Of a DNA stretch of 64,000 nt, positions 19,365 to 29,629 are shown piece by piece (within the stretch, counting starts at the first letter, position 1; each line of letters begins with the position of its first letter). The position numbers were made by a program, and so were the translations under genes. Source of the stretch: Marinomonas sp. UCMA 3892 (GTDB lineage: Bacteria > Pseudomonadota > Gammaproteobacteria > Pseudomonadales > Marinomonadaceae). The notes below the pieces were generated by a model, which saw only the letters and a list, made by a program, of their open reading frames with translations, had not been told where the DNA came from and did no database searches. Where the stretch lies: positions 1 through 64,000 of the forward strand of contig NZ_PTXN01000004.1 of NCBI RefSeq assembly GCF_012726345.1, in the 5' to 3' direction.

Positions 19365-19397
19365 GAAAAAGAGGCATACATGCGTACACCTCTTTTC
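19365..19397 (-). terminator. Intrinsic terminator after tkt
   Basis: An 8-bp stem (19367-19374 with 19389-19396) with a 14-nt loop and a T-run on the minus strand lies just downstream of the tkt stop, between tkt and epd. Confidence 0.7.
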
Positions 19398-19413
19398 TTA
19401 TCAAGCAACGAGA

Positions 19414-21414
19414 TTACGCGGCTAGAATTTTCTCAGCTGTCGCAACCACATTATCGACCGTAAAGCCGAAGTATTTTAGAAGATCGCCACCAGGAGCAGA
19501 CTCACCGAAAGTCGTCATACCCACCATAGCGCCTTCAAAACCAACGTACTTGTACCAGTAATCAGTATGAGCCGCTTCGATAGCAACACGCTTAGTCACA
19601 TTGCTTGGCAATACAGACTCTTTGTAAGCAGCATCTTGTGCATCAAATGTATTTGTTGATGGCATAGATACCACACGAACGTTCTTACCTTTCGCCGTTA
19701 GTGCGTCAGCAGACTCCATTGCTAGACCAACTTCAGAGCCAGTCGCAATCAAGATAAGATCTGGCGTACCAGCACAGTCCTTAAGGATATAAGCGCCTTT
19801 AGCAACATTGGCCAATTGCTCGGCATCACGTGATTGTGCTGGCAAACCTTGACGAGAGAAAACCAATGACGTTGGACCATCACGGCGTTCGATACCTGCC
19901 TTCCAAGCAACAGCAGTTTCTGCTGCATCACATGGGCGCCACACAGACATGTTTGGTGTCATACGCAAGTTAGCCAATTGCTCAACTGGTTGGTGAGTTG
20001 GGCCATCTTCGCCCTGACCAATAGAGTCATGAGTGTAAACAAATAGGTTCTGAATACCCATCAGCGCTGACATACGAACCGCATTACGCGCGTATTCCAT
20101 AAACATCATGAAGGTCGCACCGTAGTTAATAAAACCACCATGCAAAGAAGCACCGTTCATAATGCCGCTCATACCAAATTCACGAACGCCGTAGTATATG
20201 TAGTTACCCGCTGGATCGTCTTGAATACCTTTAGAACCAGACCATAGCGTCAAGTTAGAACCAGCAAGGTCCGCAGAACCACCTAGCAACTCTGGCAGCA
20301 TAGCGCCAAAGAAACCAATCGTATTTTGAGACGCTTTACGGCTAGCGATGTTTTCACCTTTGTCTTGGCACTCTTGAATGAAAGCTTGTGTTTTCGCTTC
20401 AAAATCGGCAGGCAATTCACCTTTAATGACGCGACGCTCAAATTCTGCAGCCAATTCAGGGTAAGCCGCTTTATACGCTTCAAACTGAGAATTCCACTGA
20501 GTTTCACGAGCAGCACCCGCTTCTTTAGCATCCCAGCCAGAGTAAACATCAGCAGGAATTTCAAAAGGAGCATAAGGCCAACCTAGGAATTCACGGGCCG
20601 CAGCAATTTCCGCATCACCAAGCGGTGCACCGTGACAGTCATGGCTACCAGATTTATTAGGAGAACCAAAACCGATAATAGTTTTACAGCAAATTAGTGT
20701 TGGCTTGGTCGTTTCTGCTTTTGCCGCTTCGATAGCCGCTTTAATGGCTTCTGGATCGTGCCCATCAACATCAGCAATAACATGCCAACCATATGCTTCA
20801 AAGCGTTGTGGCGTATTATCGGTAAACCAGCCTTCAACATGACCGTCAATAGAGATGCCGTTGTCATCCCAGAAAGCAACCAACTTACCTAAGCCTAACG
20901 TGCCTGCTAGTGATGCAGCTTCATGAGAAATACCTTCCATCAAGCAGCCATCGCCAAGGAAGCAATAAGTGTTATGATCAACGATGTTATGACCTTCACG
21001 GTTAAACTGTGCCGCCAACGTTTTCTCGGCAATTGCCATACCTACCGCATTACTGATACCTGCTCCCAATGGCCCCGTTGTGGTTTCTACGCCATCGGTA
21101 TAACCGTATTCTGGGTGTCCTGGAGTTTTGGAATGAAGCTGACGGAATTGTTTTAACTCTTCGATAGGCAAATTATACCCAGATAAATGCAACAGTGAGT
21201 AAATCAACATCGAACCATGGCCGTTAGATAACACAAAGCGGTCGCGATCAACCCATTTTGAATTATTTGGGTTGTGCTTTAGGAAATCATTCCATAGTAC
21301 TTCCGCAATATCCGCCATACCCATAGGTGCACCTGGATGACCTGAGTTGGCTTTTTGTACGGCATCCATACTTAATGCACGTATGGCGTTAGCAAGTTGT
21401 TTACGAGACGGCAT
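19414..21414 (-). CDS. tkt: Transketolase
   Basis: Thiamine-diphosphate enzyme moving two-carbon units between sugar phosphates in the pentose phosphate pathway. The 666 aa match the family. Visible motifs are the N-terminal [40 protein letters not shown], the ThDP site [18 protein letters not shown], and the pyrimidine-domain segment [20 protein letters not shown]. It heads the tkt-epd-pgk-fba series and is divergent from metK. Confidence 0.97.
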   Translation of the reverse strand: MPSRKQLANAIRALSMDAVQKANSGHPGAPMGMADIAEVLWNDFLKHNPNNSKWVDRDRFVLSNGHGSMLIYSLLHLSGYNLPIEELKQFRQLHSKTPGHPEYGYTDGVETTTGPLGAGISNAVGMAIAEKTLAAQFNREGHNIVDHNTYCFLGDGCLMEGISHEAASLAGTLGLGKLVAFWDDNGISIDGHVEGWFTDNTPQRFEAYGWHVIADVDGHDPEAIKAAIEAAKAETTKPTLICCKTIIGFGSPNKSGSHDCHGAPLGDAEIAAAREFLGWPYAPFEIPADVYSGWDAKEAGAARETQWNSQFEAYKAAYPELAAEFERRVIKGELPADFEAKTQAFIQECQDKGENIASRKASQNTIGFFGAMLPELLGGSADLAGSNLTLWSGSKGIQDDPAGNYIYYGVREFGMSGIMNGASLHGGFINYGATFMMFMEYARNAVRMSALMGIQNLFVYTHDSIGQGEDGPTHQPVEQLANLRMTPNMSVWRPCDAAETAVAWKAGIERRDGPTSLVFSRQGLPAQSRDAEQLANVAKGAYILKDCAGTPDLILIATGSEVGLAMESADALTAKGKNVRVVSMPSTNTFDAQDAAYKESVLPSNVTKRVAIEAAHTDYWYKYVGFEGAMVGMTTFGESAPGGDLLKYFGFTVDNVVATAEKILAA

Positions 21415-21652
21415 GGTTATTCCACTCCTGATAGCTTAACGAACAAAATAGAAGAAACATTCTCTACAGGATAGAGCCACCTTGCAATGCTGGCACCACC
21501 GTGACACCCAAACATTGGGCAAAGAAAATGAAAATACATAAAAATCTGCACCATCGTAACAAAAAAATCGTCCTTTGCCTCATTAAAATCCACAGATCGG
21601 GTTGATATTTAAACAGCTCTAGTCCATTATTCTTGCCACTAACAGCGTCGAT

Positions 21653-21768
21653 TTGTTTCGGCTTGCGGACGCTATATAAATTCAGCTAAACAGAAGCAGT
21701 ATCACCTGTTTAGCTTTTTTGAAATATAAACATTGCTAAGCGGGTTTTTTATACCTATTTAGCGCTTA
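21653..21768 (+). promoter_or_regulatory. metK leader with terminator-like hairpin and alternative pairings
   Basis: The 382-bp gap between tkt and metK has no gene. On the plus strand it holds a weak promoter-like pair (TTGTTT at 21653, TATAAA at 21675), a strong hairpin with T-tail (21684-21720), and a further stem (TAAGCG 21737-21742 with CGCTTA 21763-21768) just before the ribosome-binding site. Upstream, TAAACAG (21610-21616) could pair with the 3' arm of the hairpin, and AGCGTC/GACGCT (21644-21649/21668-21673) forms another stem. Attenuation is inferred; no known SAM riboswitch class was recognised. Confidence 0.4.
21684..21720 (+). terminator. Terminator-like hairpin in the metK leader
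   Basis: A perfect 10-bp stem (21684-21693 with 21706-21715) is followed directly by T-rich sequence on the plus strand, about 75 bp before the metK start codon. No plus-strand gene lies upstream that it would need to terminate, so it probably acts on metK leader transcripts. Confidence 0.65.
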
Positions 21769-21796
21769 TCCATCATTTTTGATAGAGGCACTAAAC

Positions 21797-22960
21797 ATGT
21801 CAGAATATTCTTTATTTACTTCAGAATCTGTTTCTGAAGGTCACCCAGATAAAATCGCGGACCAAGTTTCCGACGCTATCCTTGATGCCATTTTGGCAGA
21901 AGACCCAGAAGCACGTGTTGCCTGCGAAACCCTAGTAAAAACGGGTATGGTTCTAGTTGCAGGTGAAGTTCGTACTAACGCATGGGTCGACATTGAAGAA
22001 ATCGCTCGTGGCGTTATCCGTGAAATTGGCTACAACAGCTCAGACATGGGTTTCGACTGGGAATCTTGTGCTGTTATGAACGCTATTGGTAAGCAATCTG
22101 CTGATATCGCAGTAGGCGTGGACGAAGCTGGCGAGCACGAACAAGGCGCTGGCGACCAAGGTTTGATGTTTGGTTTTGCCACTAATGAAACTGACGTGTT
22201 AATGCCTGCACCAATCACTTACGCGCATCGTTTGGTTCAGCGCCAAGCGGAAGTACGCAAAAACGGCACGCTCGATTTTCTTCGCCCTGATGCGAAAAGC
22301 CAAGTTACCTTCCGTTACGACGAAAATGGTAAACCATGCGCGATCGATGCTGTTGTGCTTTCGACACAACACAGTGCGTCCATTAAACAAGCCGATCTTC
22401 GTGAAGCTGTCATGGAAGAGATCATCAAACCTGTTCTTCCTGCTGAGTGGTTATCCAAAGAAACCAAATATTTCATTAACCCAACAGGCCAATTCATCAT
22501 TGGTGGTCCAGTTGGAGATTGTGGCCTAACAGGTCGTAAAATCATCGTTGATACTTACGGCGGTATGGCACGCCACGGTGGTGGTGCTTTCTCTGGTAAA
22601 GATCCATCCAAGGTTGACCGTTCTGCTGCATACGCTGGTCGTTATGTAGCGAAAAACATCGTTGCTGCAGGTCTTGCAGATAAGTGTGAGATCCAAATCT
22701 CTTACGCAATCGGTGTGGCAGAGCCAACATCCATCAGTATCAATACTTTTGGTACGGGTAAAGTAAGCGACGCAGTAATTTCTCAATTGGTTCGTGAGCA
22801 CTTTGAGTTGCGTCCAGCAGGCTTGATTAAGATGCTAGATCTAAAACGCCCAATTTACCTACCAACAGCGGCTTACGGCCACTTTGGTCGTGAAGGCGAA
22901 AACTTCACTTGGGAAAAAACAGACAAAGCCGACGCGCTACGTAAAGCCGCAGGTTTATAA
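21797..22960 (+). CDS. metK: S-adenosylmethionine synthetase
   Basis: Makes SAM from methionine and ATP. The ATG at 21797 ([11 protein letters not shown]) follows GAGG by 8 bp and gives 387 aa, close to E. coli MetK (384). An in-frame TTG at 21779 would add six residues and is less likely. Motifs visible are the methionine/ATP site [11 protein letters not shown], the hexapeptide GAGDQG, and the P-loop-like GGGAFSGKD. It is divergent from tkt and followed by a strong terminator before rsmE. Confidence 0.97.
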   Translation: MSEYSLFTSESVSEGHPDKIADQVSDAILDAILAEDPEARVACETLVKTGMVLVAGEVRTNAWVDIEEIARGVIREIGYNSSDMGFDWESCAVMNAIGKQSADIAVGVDEAGEHEQGAGDQGLMFGFATNETDVLMPAPITYAHRLVQRQAEVRKNGTLDFLRPDAKSQVTFRYDENGKPCAIDAVVLSTQHSASIKQADLREAVMEEIIKPVLPAEWLSKETKYFINPTGQFIIGGPVGDCGLTGRKIIVDTYGGMARHGGGAFSGKDPSKVDRSAAYAGRYVAKNIVAAGLADKCEIQISYAIGVAEPTSISINTFGTGKVSDAVISQLVREHFELRPAGLIKMLDLKRPIYLPTAAYGHFGREGENFTWEKTDKADALRKAAGL

Positions 22961-22983
22961 TTTTCTGATTTTCCGTTATAAAA

Positions 22984-23039
22984 GCCTTCTTCTGCCTTAT
23001 TCTTTTATTAGATAAGATCTGCAGAAGAAGGTTTTTTTT
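22984..23039 (+). terminator. Intrinsic terminator after metK
   Basis: An 11-bp stem (22985-22995 with 23021-23031) is followed by eight T. The loop contains a smaller CTTAT/ATAAG pairing. Confidence 0.85.
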
Positions 23040-23078
23040 ATTTCTATCTTTATTACACTCGAAAACATAAGGCAAAGC

Positions 23079-23825
23079 ATGCGTATTCCACGAATTTTTA
23101 TCGACTCCGAACTCAATGAGAATACGACTATTCCCCTTCCTGACTCTGCCTTTCAGCATCTCTGCAAAGTACTGCGCTTAAAGTCAGACCACCCTATTCG
23201 CGTGTTTAATGGCCAAGAATTTAATGGTAAAAGCGGTCAATTTAACGCAACCCTGTGCGATGTCGAAAAACGCTCTGCTAATATTCACGTAGCAGACTTC
23301 GAAGCACTAGATAATGAATCCCCAATCCAAGTCACTATTGGACAAACTTTATCTCGTGGCGAACGAATGGATTACGCCATTCAAAAATCCGTTGAAGCTG
23401 GCGTGTTTGCTATTCAGCCACTTTTTAGTGAACGTTGTGAAGTAAAACTACAAGACGGCCGCGCAGAAAAACGCCAACAGCATTGGCAGCAAATAGCGAT
23501 TAGTGCCGCTGAGCAATGTGGTCGAGGCGTCGTTCCAATAGTCTATCCTCCTATGGGGTTAAGCGAGTGGGTTGCCAATTGTAACGAAATGTTAAAACTT
23601 ACACTCCACCATCACAGTGCAAAACCGATTCGACAATATGAAAAACCTGCTAACAATCAGGTTGCTTTATTGATTGGCCCAGAAGGTGGTCTGACCGAAA
23701 AAGAAGTGCAACTCTCTGAAAAATCAGGATTTAATGCAATCACTTTAGGTCCTAGAGTATTAAGAACAGAAACCGCACCTATTGTTGCGCTCAGTGTAAT
23801 TAATGCTCTATGGGGTGATATCTAA
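23079..23825 (+). CDS. rsmE: 16S rRNA (uracil-1498-N3)-methyltransferase
   Basis: SPOUT-class methyltransferase that modifies U1498 in the decoding region of 16S rRNA. The 248 aa match RsmE. It has a PUA-like N-terminal part (about 1-70) and the knot region with IGPEGGLTEKEV and LGPRVLRTETAP, which bind SAM. It lies downstream of metK across a terminator, so it is probably transcribed separately. Confidence 0.95.
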   Translation: MRIPRIFIDSELNENTTIPLPDSAFQHLCKVLRLKSDHPIRVFNGQEFNGKSGQFNATLCDVEKRSANIHVADFEALDNESPIQVTIGQTLSRGERMDYAIQKSVEAGVFAIQPLFSERCEVKLQDGRAEKRQQHWQQIAISAAEQCGRGVVPIVYPPMGLSEWVANCNEMLKLTLHHHSAKPIRQYEKPANNQVALLIGPEGGLTEKEVQLSEKSGFNAITLGPRVLRTETAPIVALSVINALWGDI

Positions 23826-23925
23826 CCTATTCTTTGATAAAGCCCTAACTAACAGAATCGCTACATATTAAGACTATGAATGGCTTTACCATTCAAGCAG
23901 GACTTAATAAAGGACATATGATCAC

Positions 23926-25431
23926 ATGTTTAATCGAATAGTTTTGACTTGCACGGTTTATATAGGGGTAGCCCTTCTACCAGCAATAGCGCATGCAATC
24001 ACTCTCGAAGAAGCGACATATACGGCAATAGAAAACAATCCTGCTGTAAGACAAGCTGTCGCAAAATATCGAGAGTCCAAAGAAAATGCAGATATTGCTC
24101 GTCGCTCTGGCTATTATCCAAGCGTGGATCTTTCCGCAGGCATAGGCCGAGAAACAACTTACGCCGACAATAGCAAACCGAATGATATTGATCTTACTCG
24201 TCGCGAACTGAAACTTGCGCTGAACCAGCCATTATTTAACGGGTTTTCAACAAAAAATGAGATAGAACGATTAAACAGCGAGGCGGAAGCCGATCGTTGG
24301 AGCGCACTAATTTCTGTTGAGAATACAGCCCTAGAAGTGGCTCAGGTTTATGCTAACATTCTACGTTACAGAGAGCTTGTCGGCCTTGCCGAACTGAACT
24401 TAAAAACCCATGAGCGAATTTATGGACAAATTAAATTAAAAAGCGACTCAGGTATTGGGCGTCAATCTGATCTTAGCCAAATAACCGCACGCCTCGCTAA
24501 GGCCCATGCCAATCACTTTGCTGCAATTAATAATCTCCAAGATGCCGAAAGTAACTACAAAAATATTGTCGGAGAAATGCCGCCGGAAGACTTAATCTAT
24601 CCGATGCCAGATAAAGACTTGCTACCAAAAAACCTTGAGTCGGCAATCAATGAATCATTAAAGAAAAATCCGGCAATTGAAGGTGCACGATGGGACGTTG
24701 CTGCAACAGAAAGCTCTCAAAAAATTGCCGATGCAGACAAATATCCAACGATTAGTTTTGGCTTAGAGCGCACATGGAACAACAATATAGATGGTGATAG
24801 AGGCCCAAGCGAAGATTTATTAGCCATGGTGCGGTTGAACTACAATCTTTATAGCGGCGGCACACACAAACGCAAACAAGAAGTTGCCGTTCAACAGAAC
24901 CTCCAAGCGTCTGAAATACGCCGTAACACAATAAGAGATACTGAACTCACTGTGCGATTAGCTTGGGCAGCGTTTGAAGCAACCACAGGTCAAAAAGAAC
25001 AAATTCGTAAATATGTCATTGCGACAAAAGAATCACAAATTGCTTACGAAAAACAATTTCGCTTAGGCCGCCGTACTTTACTTGATGTATTAGATAGTGA
25101 AAACGAACTTTTCCAAGCACGCCAAGATTATGTCAATGCGGACTACGATGAACTTTTTTCAGAATTCCGTTTATTTAACGCTAAAGGTGAACTTATGCGC
25201 GCATTCCGTATTTATCGCCCGCAACTCCTTGGTTTTAATGACGAATTTGATAAGGCAAAAATACCTCCAACCCCAGAACCTAGCGCAACAGAAGAGCTGA
25301 AAGCAGCTGAAAGTACGGTGAAAGTTGATGATGTCTCCCTGTCACCTGAGGCTCCACCTGTGGACGACTCAGAGAAAGCACAAGAAAGTGAGCTATTCTT
25401 AGACGCTAATGGAAACACTGGAAACTGGTAG
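23926..25431 (+). CDS. TolC-family outer-membrane efflux/type I secretion protein
   Basis: Outer-membrane channel component, 501 aa with signal peptide (RIVLTCTVYIGVALLPAIAHA). Two internal repeats typical of TolC are visible; each has an amphipathic helical part (YTAIENNPAVRQAVAKY and INESLKKNPAIEGARWDV) followed by barrel strands. The segment GRRTLLDVLDSENELFQAR is characteristic of the AggA/LapE type I secretion subgroup. A Pro/Glu/Ser-rich tail (after about 440) is not part of the channel fold. No ABC exporter or adaptor gene is adjacent, so its partners lie elsewhere. A strong terminator follows. Confidence 0.88.
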   Translation: MFNRIVLTCTVYIGVALLPAIAHAITLEEATYTAIENNPAVRQAVAKYRESKENADIARRSGYYPSVDLSAGIGRETTYADNSKPNDIDLTRRELKLALNQPLFNGFSTKNEIERLNSEAEADRWSALISVENTALEVAQVYANILRYRELVGLAELNLKTHERIYGQIKLKSDSGIGRQSDLSQITARLAKAHANHFAAINNLQDAESNYKNIVGEMPPEDLIYPMPDKDLLPKNLESAINESLKKNPAIEGARWDVAATESSQKIADADKYPTISFGLERTWNNNIDGDRGPSEDLLAMVRLNYNLYSGGTHKRKQEVAVQQNLQASEIRRNTIRDTELTVRLAWAAFEATTGQKEQIRKYVIATKESQIAYEKQFRLGRRTLLDVLDSENELFQARQDYVNADYDELFSEFRLFNAKGELMRAFRIYRPQLLGFNDEFDKAKIPPTPEPSATEELKAAESTVKVDDVSLSPEAPPVDDSEKAQESELFLDANGNTGNW

Positions 25432-25453
25432 ACCGAGAATATTCTTTTCCTAA

Positions 25454-25504
25454 CAGAATCATTGGTAAAACATACCATTTTTACGACCAATGATTCTGCT
25501 TTTT
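25454..25504 (+). terminator. Intrinsic terminator after the TolC-like gene
   Basis: A perfect 13-bp stem (25454-25466 with 25486-25498) is followed by a T-run. The remaining sequence up to the gshB start at 25717 shows no gene, only AT-rich DNA. Confidence 0.85.
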
Positions 25505-25716
25505 AATGATCAAAATATAAGGCATTGAGTCGATAGTATTACAAACTCATTTTTCTATAGAGCCCACTCATTGTCATATTCTTATCCACCTAAGCAACTA
25601 TCTTAAAATCATGGGTGTTTTTTCTTCTCAGCGCCCCCATATTTCTATAGCATCAACACCTATTAACAGATTAAACAAAGCACTAAAACGTTGCTTTCGC
25701 TTTTAGGAACCGCCTT

Positions 25717-26664
25717 ATGACTATCAAACTCGGCATTGTTATGGATCCCATTTCTTCCATAAACTACAAAAAAGACACTTCTCTCGCCATGCTATGGGCT
25801 GCAGCAGAAAAAGGCTGGCAACTTATTTATATGGAACAAAAAGACCTGTTTCTAGACAATGGCAAAGCCTACGCAATGACGCGCCCATTAAACGTTTATA
25901 AAGATCCTGCGCACTTTTACGATCTTGGTGAAGAAACAAAAATGGCAATGGGTGATATGGATGTGATCTTAATGCGTAAAGATCCGCCATTTGATAGCGA
26001 ATTCGTTTACAGCACCATGATTCTAGAACAAGCAGAAAGAGATGGCGCACTTGTGGTCAACGACCCTAAAAGTTTACGTGACTGCAACGAAAAGCTCTTC
26101 GCCACTCAGTTCCCTCATTGCTGCCCACCAGTCTTAGTGACTCGACGTGCAGACTTGCTGAAAAGTTTCCACAAAGAACATGGCGACGTTATTTTCAAGC
26201 CTTTGGACGGCATGGGTGGCAGTTCGATTTTCCGCATTAAACCGGATGACTCAAACATCAGCGTGATTATTGAAACCCTAACAAACATGGGCGTAGAGCA
26301 AATCATGGCACAAAAATTCATCCCAGAAATCAAAGATGGCGATAAGCGCATTTTGGTTGTTAATGGTGAACCTGTGCCGTTTGCACTAGCACGCATTCCG
26401 GCATCAGGTGAAACCCGTGGCAACTTAGCTGCAGGCGGACGTGGTGAAGGCAGACCTCTTACTGATCGCGATCGCTGGATTTGCGAGCAAGTGATTCCAT
26501 CATTGAAAGAAAAGAACTTAATGTTTGTTGGCTTAGACGTAATCGGCGACTATCTCACTGAAATCAACGTTACCAGCCCAACTTGCGTTCGCGAACTAGA
26601 TACTCAATTCGATCTGAATATCGCTATGATGTTGATAGAAGCCATAGAAAAACGTCTTCAGTAA
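25717..26664 (+). CDS. gshB: Glutathione synthetase
   Basis: ATP-grasp ligase joining gamma-glutamylcysteine and glycine. The 315 aa match E. coli GshB (316). Visible are the N-terminal IVMDPISSINYKKDTSLAM, the ATP-grasp segments DVIFKPLDGMGGSSIF and RILVVNGEPV, and the glycine-rich AAGGRGEGRPL loop. The metal-site part EINVTSPTCVREL follows near the end. It is followed after 7 bp by a TonB-like gene, the gshB-tonB arrangement known from Pseudomonas. Confidence 0.97.
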   Translation: MTIKLGIVMDPISSINYKKDTSLAMLWAAAEKGWQLIYMEQKDLFLDNGKAYAMTRPLNVYKDPAHFYDLGEETKMAMGDMDVILMRKDPPFDSEFVYSTMILEQAERDGALVVNDPKSLRDCNEKLFATQFPHCCPPVLVTRRADLLKSFHKEHGDVIFKPLDGMGGSSIFRIKPDDSNISVIIETLTNMGVEQIMAQKFIPEIKDGDKRILVVNGEPVPFALARIPASGETRGNLAAGGRGEGRPLTDRDRWICEQVIPSLKEKNLMFVGLDVIGDYLTEINVTSPTCVRELDTQFDLNIAMMLIEAIEKRLQ

Positions 26665-26671
26665 TATTTAC

Positions 26672-27532
26672 ATGCGAGTAACAGATAAATTTTCTATTGC
26701 GCTTTTCATCGCCATTAGCTTTCATGCGCTAATGGTGATGATTATTGGCTTCGATTTCGAGCTTCCCTCTCCCAAGTCTAAAACGCTAGAGGTGACGCTC
26801 GTTCAACACACGACAAAAGCACCAGTTGAGGCTGACTTTATTGCACAAGCCAACCAGCAAGCAAGTGGCACTGAACTACGTAAGCAAAAGCTCACCACTA
26901 CAGAAAATGCGCGTTTTTTATCTGACACCATTCAAGAAATATCACCTCCTGTCCAGCCCCAACTTGCCTCTGCCGAACCTATTGACGAGCCAAGTCTACT
27001 CGCAACCAGAAACCAAGAAGCGGTATTTGAGATTATCAATGAATCAGAAAATGAACCCAAAACACTAGAAGAAAAATTCCGTGGTGAAACCCAGATCCCT
27101 AGTCATATATCCAACGATATAGCGACATTAGAAGCGTTATTGGATCAACAACGACAAGCCTACGCCAAACGCCCAAGAATCCGCCGTTTAACATCTGTCT
27201 CTGCCAAAGCCGCCATTGATGCCCAATACCTAGACGATTGGCGACGCCGCATTGAACGAATCGGCAATATTCACTACCCAGAAGAAGCAAAACGCAATCA
27301 CCTTTATGGAGAGCTACGTCTAGCCGTTATTATACAGCCGAACGGTTATGTCGATGATATTGAAGTTCTGCACTCTTCAGGGATTCGTGTTTTGGATGAT
27401 GCCGCCATGCGTATTGTCCGTCTAGCTGAACCTTTTCAGGTCTTCCCAAGCGAACTAAAGAAAGAAGTGGATAAACTGGAAATCATTCGAACATGGCGAT
27501 TTGTTCCTGGCAATCAACTACAAAGTCGGTAA
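26672..27532 (+). CDS. TonB-family protein
   Basis: Energy-transducer-like protein of 286 aa. It has one N-terminal membrane anchor (FSIALFIAISFHALMVMIIGF, residues about 7-27) including a Ser/His pair like TonB's SxxxH. A long periplasmic spacer follows, then a C-terminal TonB fold (about 195-286) ending with RTWRFVPG. It starts 7 bp after gshB, as does the Pseudomonas tonB3 gene linked to twitching motility. No exbB or exbD is adjacent, so the partner is unknown. Confidence 0.88.
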   Translation: MRVTDKFSIALFIAISFHALMVMIIGFDFELPSPKSKTLEVTLVQHTTKAPVEADFIAQANQQASGTELRKQKLTTTENARFLSDTIQEISPPVQPQLASAEPIDEPSLLATRNQEAVFEIINESENEPKTLEEKFRGETQIPSHISNDIATLEALLDQQRQAYAKRPRIRRLTSVSAKAAIDAQYLDDWRRRIERIGNIHYPEEAKRNHLYGELRLAVIIQPNGYVDDIEVLHSSGIRVLDDAAMRIVRLAEPFQVFPSELKKEVDKLEIIRTWRFVPGNQLQSR

Positions 27533-27570
27533 ACACATAAAAGCCAGAGAATATAAAAATCAATAGACAT

Positions 27571-27600
27571 AAAAAAGCCCTCCAAAGCGAGGGCTTTATT
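27571..27600. terminator. Bidirectional intrinsic terminator
   Basis: A 9-bp stem (27574-27582 with 27589-27597) with an A-run on the left serves rpoH on the minus strand and may also end the TonB-like gene on the plus strand. Confidence 0.8.
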
Positions 27601-27624
27601 GCTTTTGCATGCTAACGATAACGA

Positions 27625-28491
27625 TCAGTCAAACTGACCATCACCCATTGCAAGACGAATTTTCTTCATTGCGTTCTTTTCAAGCTGGCGAATACGCTCA
27701 GCAGAAACACCGTATTCATCGGCCAATTCATGCAAGGTAGATTTTGCATCAGACAACCATCGTTGCACTAGAATATTTCGGCTACGCTCATCAAGATCCG
27801 CCATAGCGACTTCTAAGCGCTGATTGGAATCTTCCTCCCAGTTACCATTTTCAAGCAAGGTTGCAGGATCTGAACGATGGTCCTCTAGATATTGAGATGG
27901 CGCTTGAAAAGCACTGTCATCATCGTCATCTGCAGAAGCATCAAACGCCATATCAGAAGAACTTAAGCGCCCTTCCATTTGACGAACCACTTCAGGTGTC
28001 ACTCCTAAATCACTAGCAACCGACTCTACTTCTGAATTACTAAACCAAGACAAAGACTTTTTCGCGCTACGCAAATTAAAGAACATTTTGCGTTGTGCTT
28101 TTGTCGTCGCAACTTTAACAATGCGCCAGTTTTTCAGAATAAACTCATGAATCTCGGCTTTAATCCAATGCACAGCAAAGGAAACAAGGCGAACACCGAC
28201 TTCTGGGTTAAAGCGTTTAACCGCTTTCATCAAGCCAACGTTACCTTCTTGAATAAGGTCGCCTTGCGCTAAACCATATCCAGAATAACTTTTCGCAATA
28301 TGTACAACAAATCTTAAGTGCGACATAACCAAGGTACGCGCAGCTTCAAGGTCTTCTTGATAATAAAGACGTTCCGCCAACGCTTTTTCTTCGTCTGCGG
28401 TTAAAATCGGAATTCTGCTGACGGCTTGTATGTAAGACTCTAGGTTCTGACCAGGAATCATCATATCCGTAGGCTGGAGAGCTTTACCCAT
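27625..28491 (-). CDS. rpoH: RNA polymerase sigma-32 (heat shock) factor
   Basis: Directs RNA polymerase to heat-shock promoters. The ATG at 28491 follows AGGTGG by about 8 bp and gives 288 aa; an in-frame GTG at 28503 is less likely. Region 2 has the -10 recognition and core-binding parts ([55 protein letters not shown], which includes the RpoH box). Region 4 carries the helix-turn-helix [19 protein letters not shown]. It lies downstream of ftsX with a separate 130-bp gap, the conserved order. Confidence 0.96.
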   Translation of the reverse strand: MGKALQPTDMMIPGQNLESYIQAVSRIPILTADEEKALAERLYYQEDLEAARTLVMSHLRFVVHIAKSYSGYGLAQGDLIQEGNVGLMKAVKRFNPEVGVRLVSFAVHWIKAEIHEFILKNWRIVKVATTKAQRKMFFNLRSAKKSLSWFSNSEVESVASDLGVTPEVVRQMEGRLSSSDMAFDASADDDDDSAFQAPSQYLEDHRSDPATLLENGNWEEDSNQRLEVAMADLDERSRNILVQRWLSDAKSTLHELADEYGVSAERIRQLEKNAMKKIRLAMGDGQFD

Positions 28492-28621
28492 CTCTATTTC
28501 CACCTTTCTAATTGTTCATACTGTATATGACAAAATACTAACAAGTAAATTCTGCTTGTGTGTGACATAAATGTGAATAAACCATGGCTATTATCTTAGT
28601 AGTAATATTAGCCTTTCATTG

Positions 28622-29629
28622 TCACTGCAGTTCAATAGTCGCGATATGTCGGTTAACGGCAATCCAAGCACCAAACACACCAATAAATGCACTAATAGTT
28701 AAACATAAAATAATTTCATCCGCATTAAAAGTTTGCAGTTGAAATCCGCTTTGATAGAGATCAATCAATCGTTCTGCAGGAGCACTTACCCACCAGCTAA
28801 GCACGAGAATACAAAGGCTGGCAAAAAAGCCGCCCAATACCCCGAACCAAAAACCCATGTACAAAAATGGTCGGCGAATATAAGCATCGGTTGCACCAAC
28901 CAATTTCATAACCAACACTTCATCACGACGACTTTCTACCGCCATGCGAATGGTATTGCCAACAATCAACAACACAGCAACGACTAACAAAACCGACAAC
29001 GCATAGACAAATCGCTGCCCAAAACTCAGTATATTCGCAAGACGCTGTAACCATTGTGCATCAAGTTCTGCATATTCCACTTCTTTTTGTGCCGCTAGCT
29101 GGTTTCGTAAAGCCTGCAAACTCGATAACGTCGTAATATCTACCGTTTGTCTAGGAATAACTCGCAGTACAATTGGCAAAGGGTTCTCTGGCAAAGCAGA
29201 CATAATCTGCTCGTAACCACTGGAACGCTCAAAATACCGAAGCCCTTCTTCCTTAGAAATATACTCAACTGACGCAATATCGGCTTGCGCAGAAAGTCGA
29301 TGCGACAAGGCAAGCGCTTGCGTGTCTTCTAAGTTAGGAAAAAGGTACAAGGTAATAACCGATTGCTGTTCCCATTGATCCGTCACAGATTGCACATTTT
29401 TCAGCAAAACATACAAACCGCCCGGTAGAGACAAGGCAATCGCAATTACCATCACCGTCATCACACTGGCCAATGGATAATGCACTAGCCGCATAAAGCT
29501 TTCAGTTAAGGTCGTTTGATGCTGACGAAAATATTTACTCGGACTAAAAGACGTTCGCGTCGGCCAATTATGCTTAGTTGCTTTAATCGATTCCCTAGTC
29601 GCACCGCGTTGATTCGGCTTCTGTGCCAT
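28622..29629 (-). CDS. ftsX: Cell division protein FtsX
   Basis: Membrane partner of FtsE; the complex links the divisome to activation of cell-wall amidases. The 335 aa show TM1 (VMTVMVIAIALSLPGGLYVLL, about 56-76), a large periplasmic domain, and three C-terminal helices (FVYALSVLLVVAVLLIVGNTI and two more). The ATG follows immediately after the ftsE stop codon, indicating coupled translation. The N-terminal ~40 residues are polar and vary in this family. Confidence 0.95.
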   Translation of the reverse strand: MAQKPNQRGATRESIKATKHNWPTRTSFSPSKYFRQHQTTLTESFMRLVHYPLASVMTVMVIAIALSLPGGLYVLLKNVQSVTDQWEQQSVITLYLFPNLEDTQALALSHRLSAQADIASVEYISKEEGLRYFERSSGYEQIMSALPENPLPIVLRVIPRQTVDITTLSSLQALRNQLAAQKEVEYAELDAQWLQRLANILSFGQRFVYALSVLLVVAVLLIVGNTIRMAVESRRDEVLVMKLVGATDAYIRRPFLYMGFWFGVLGGFFASLCILVLSWWVSAPAERLIDLYQSGFQLQTFNADEIILCLTISAFIGVFGAWIAVNRHIATIELQ

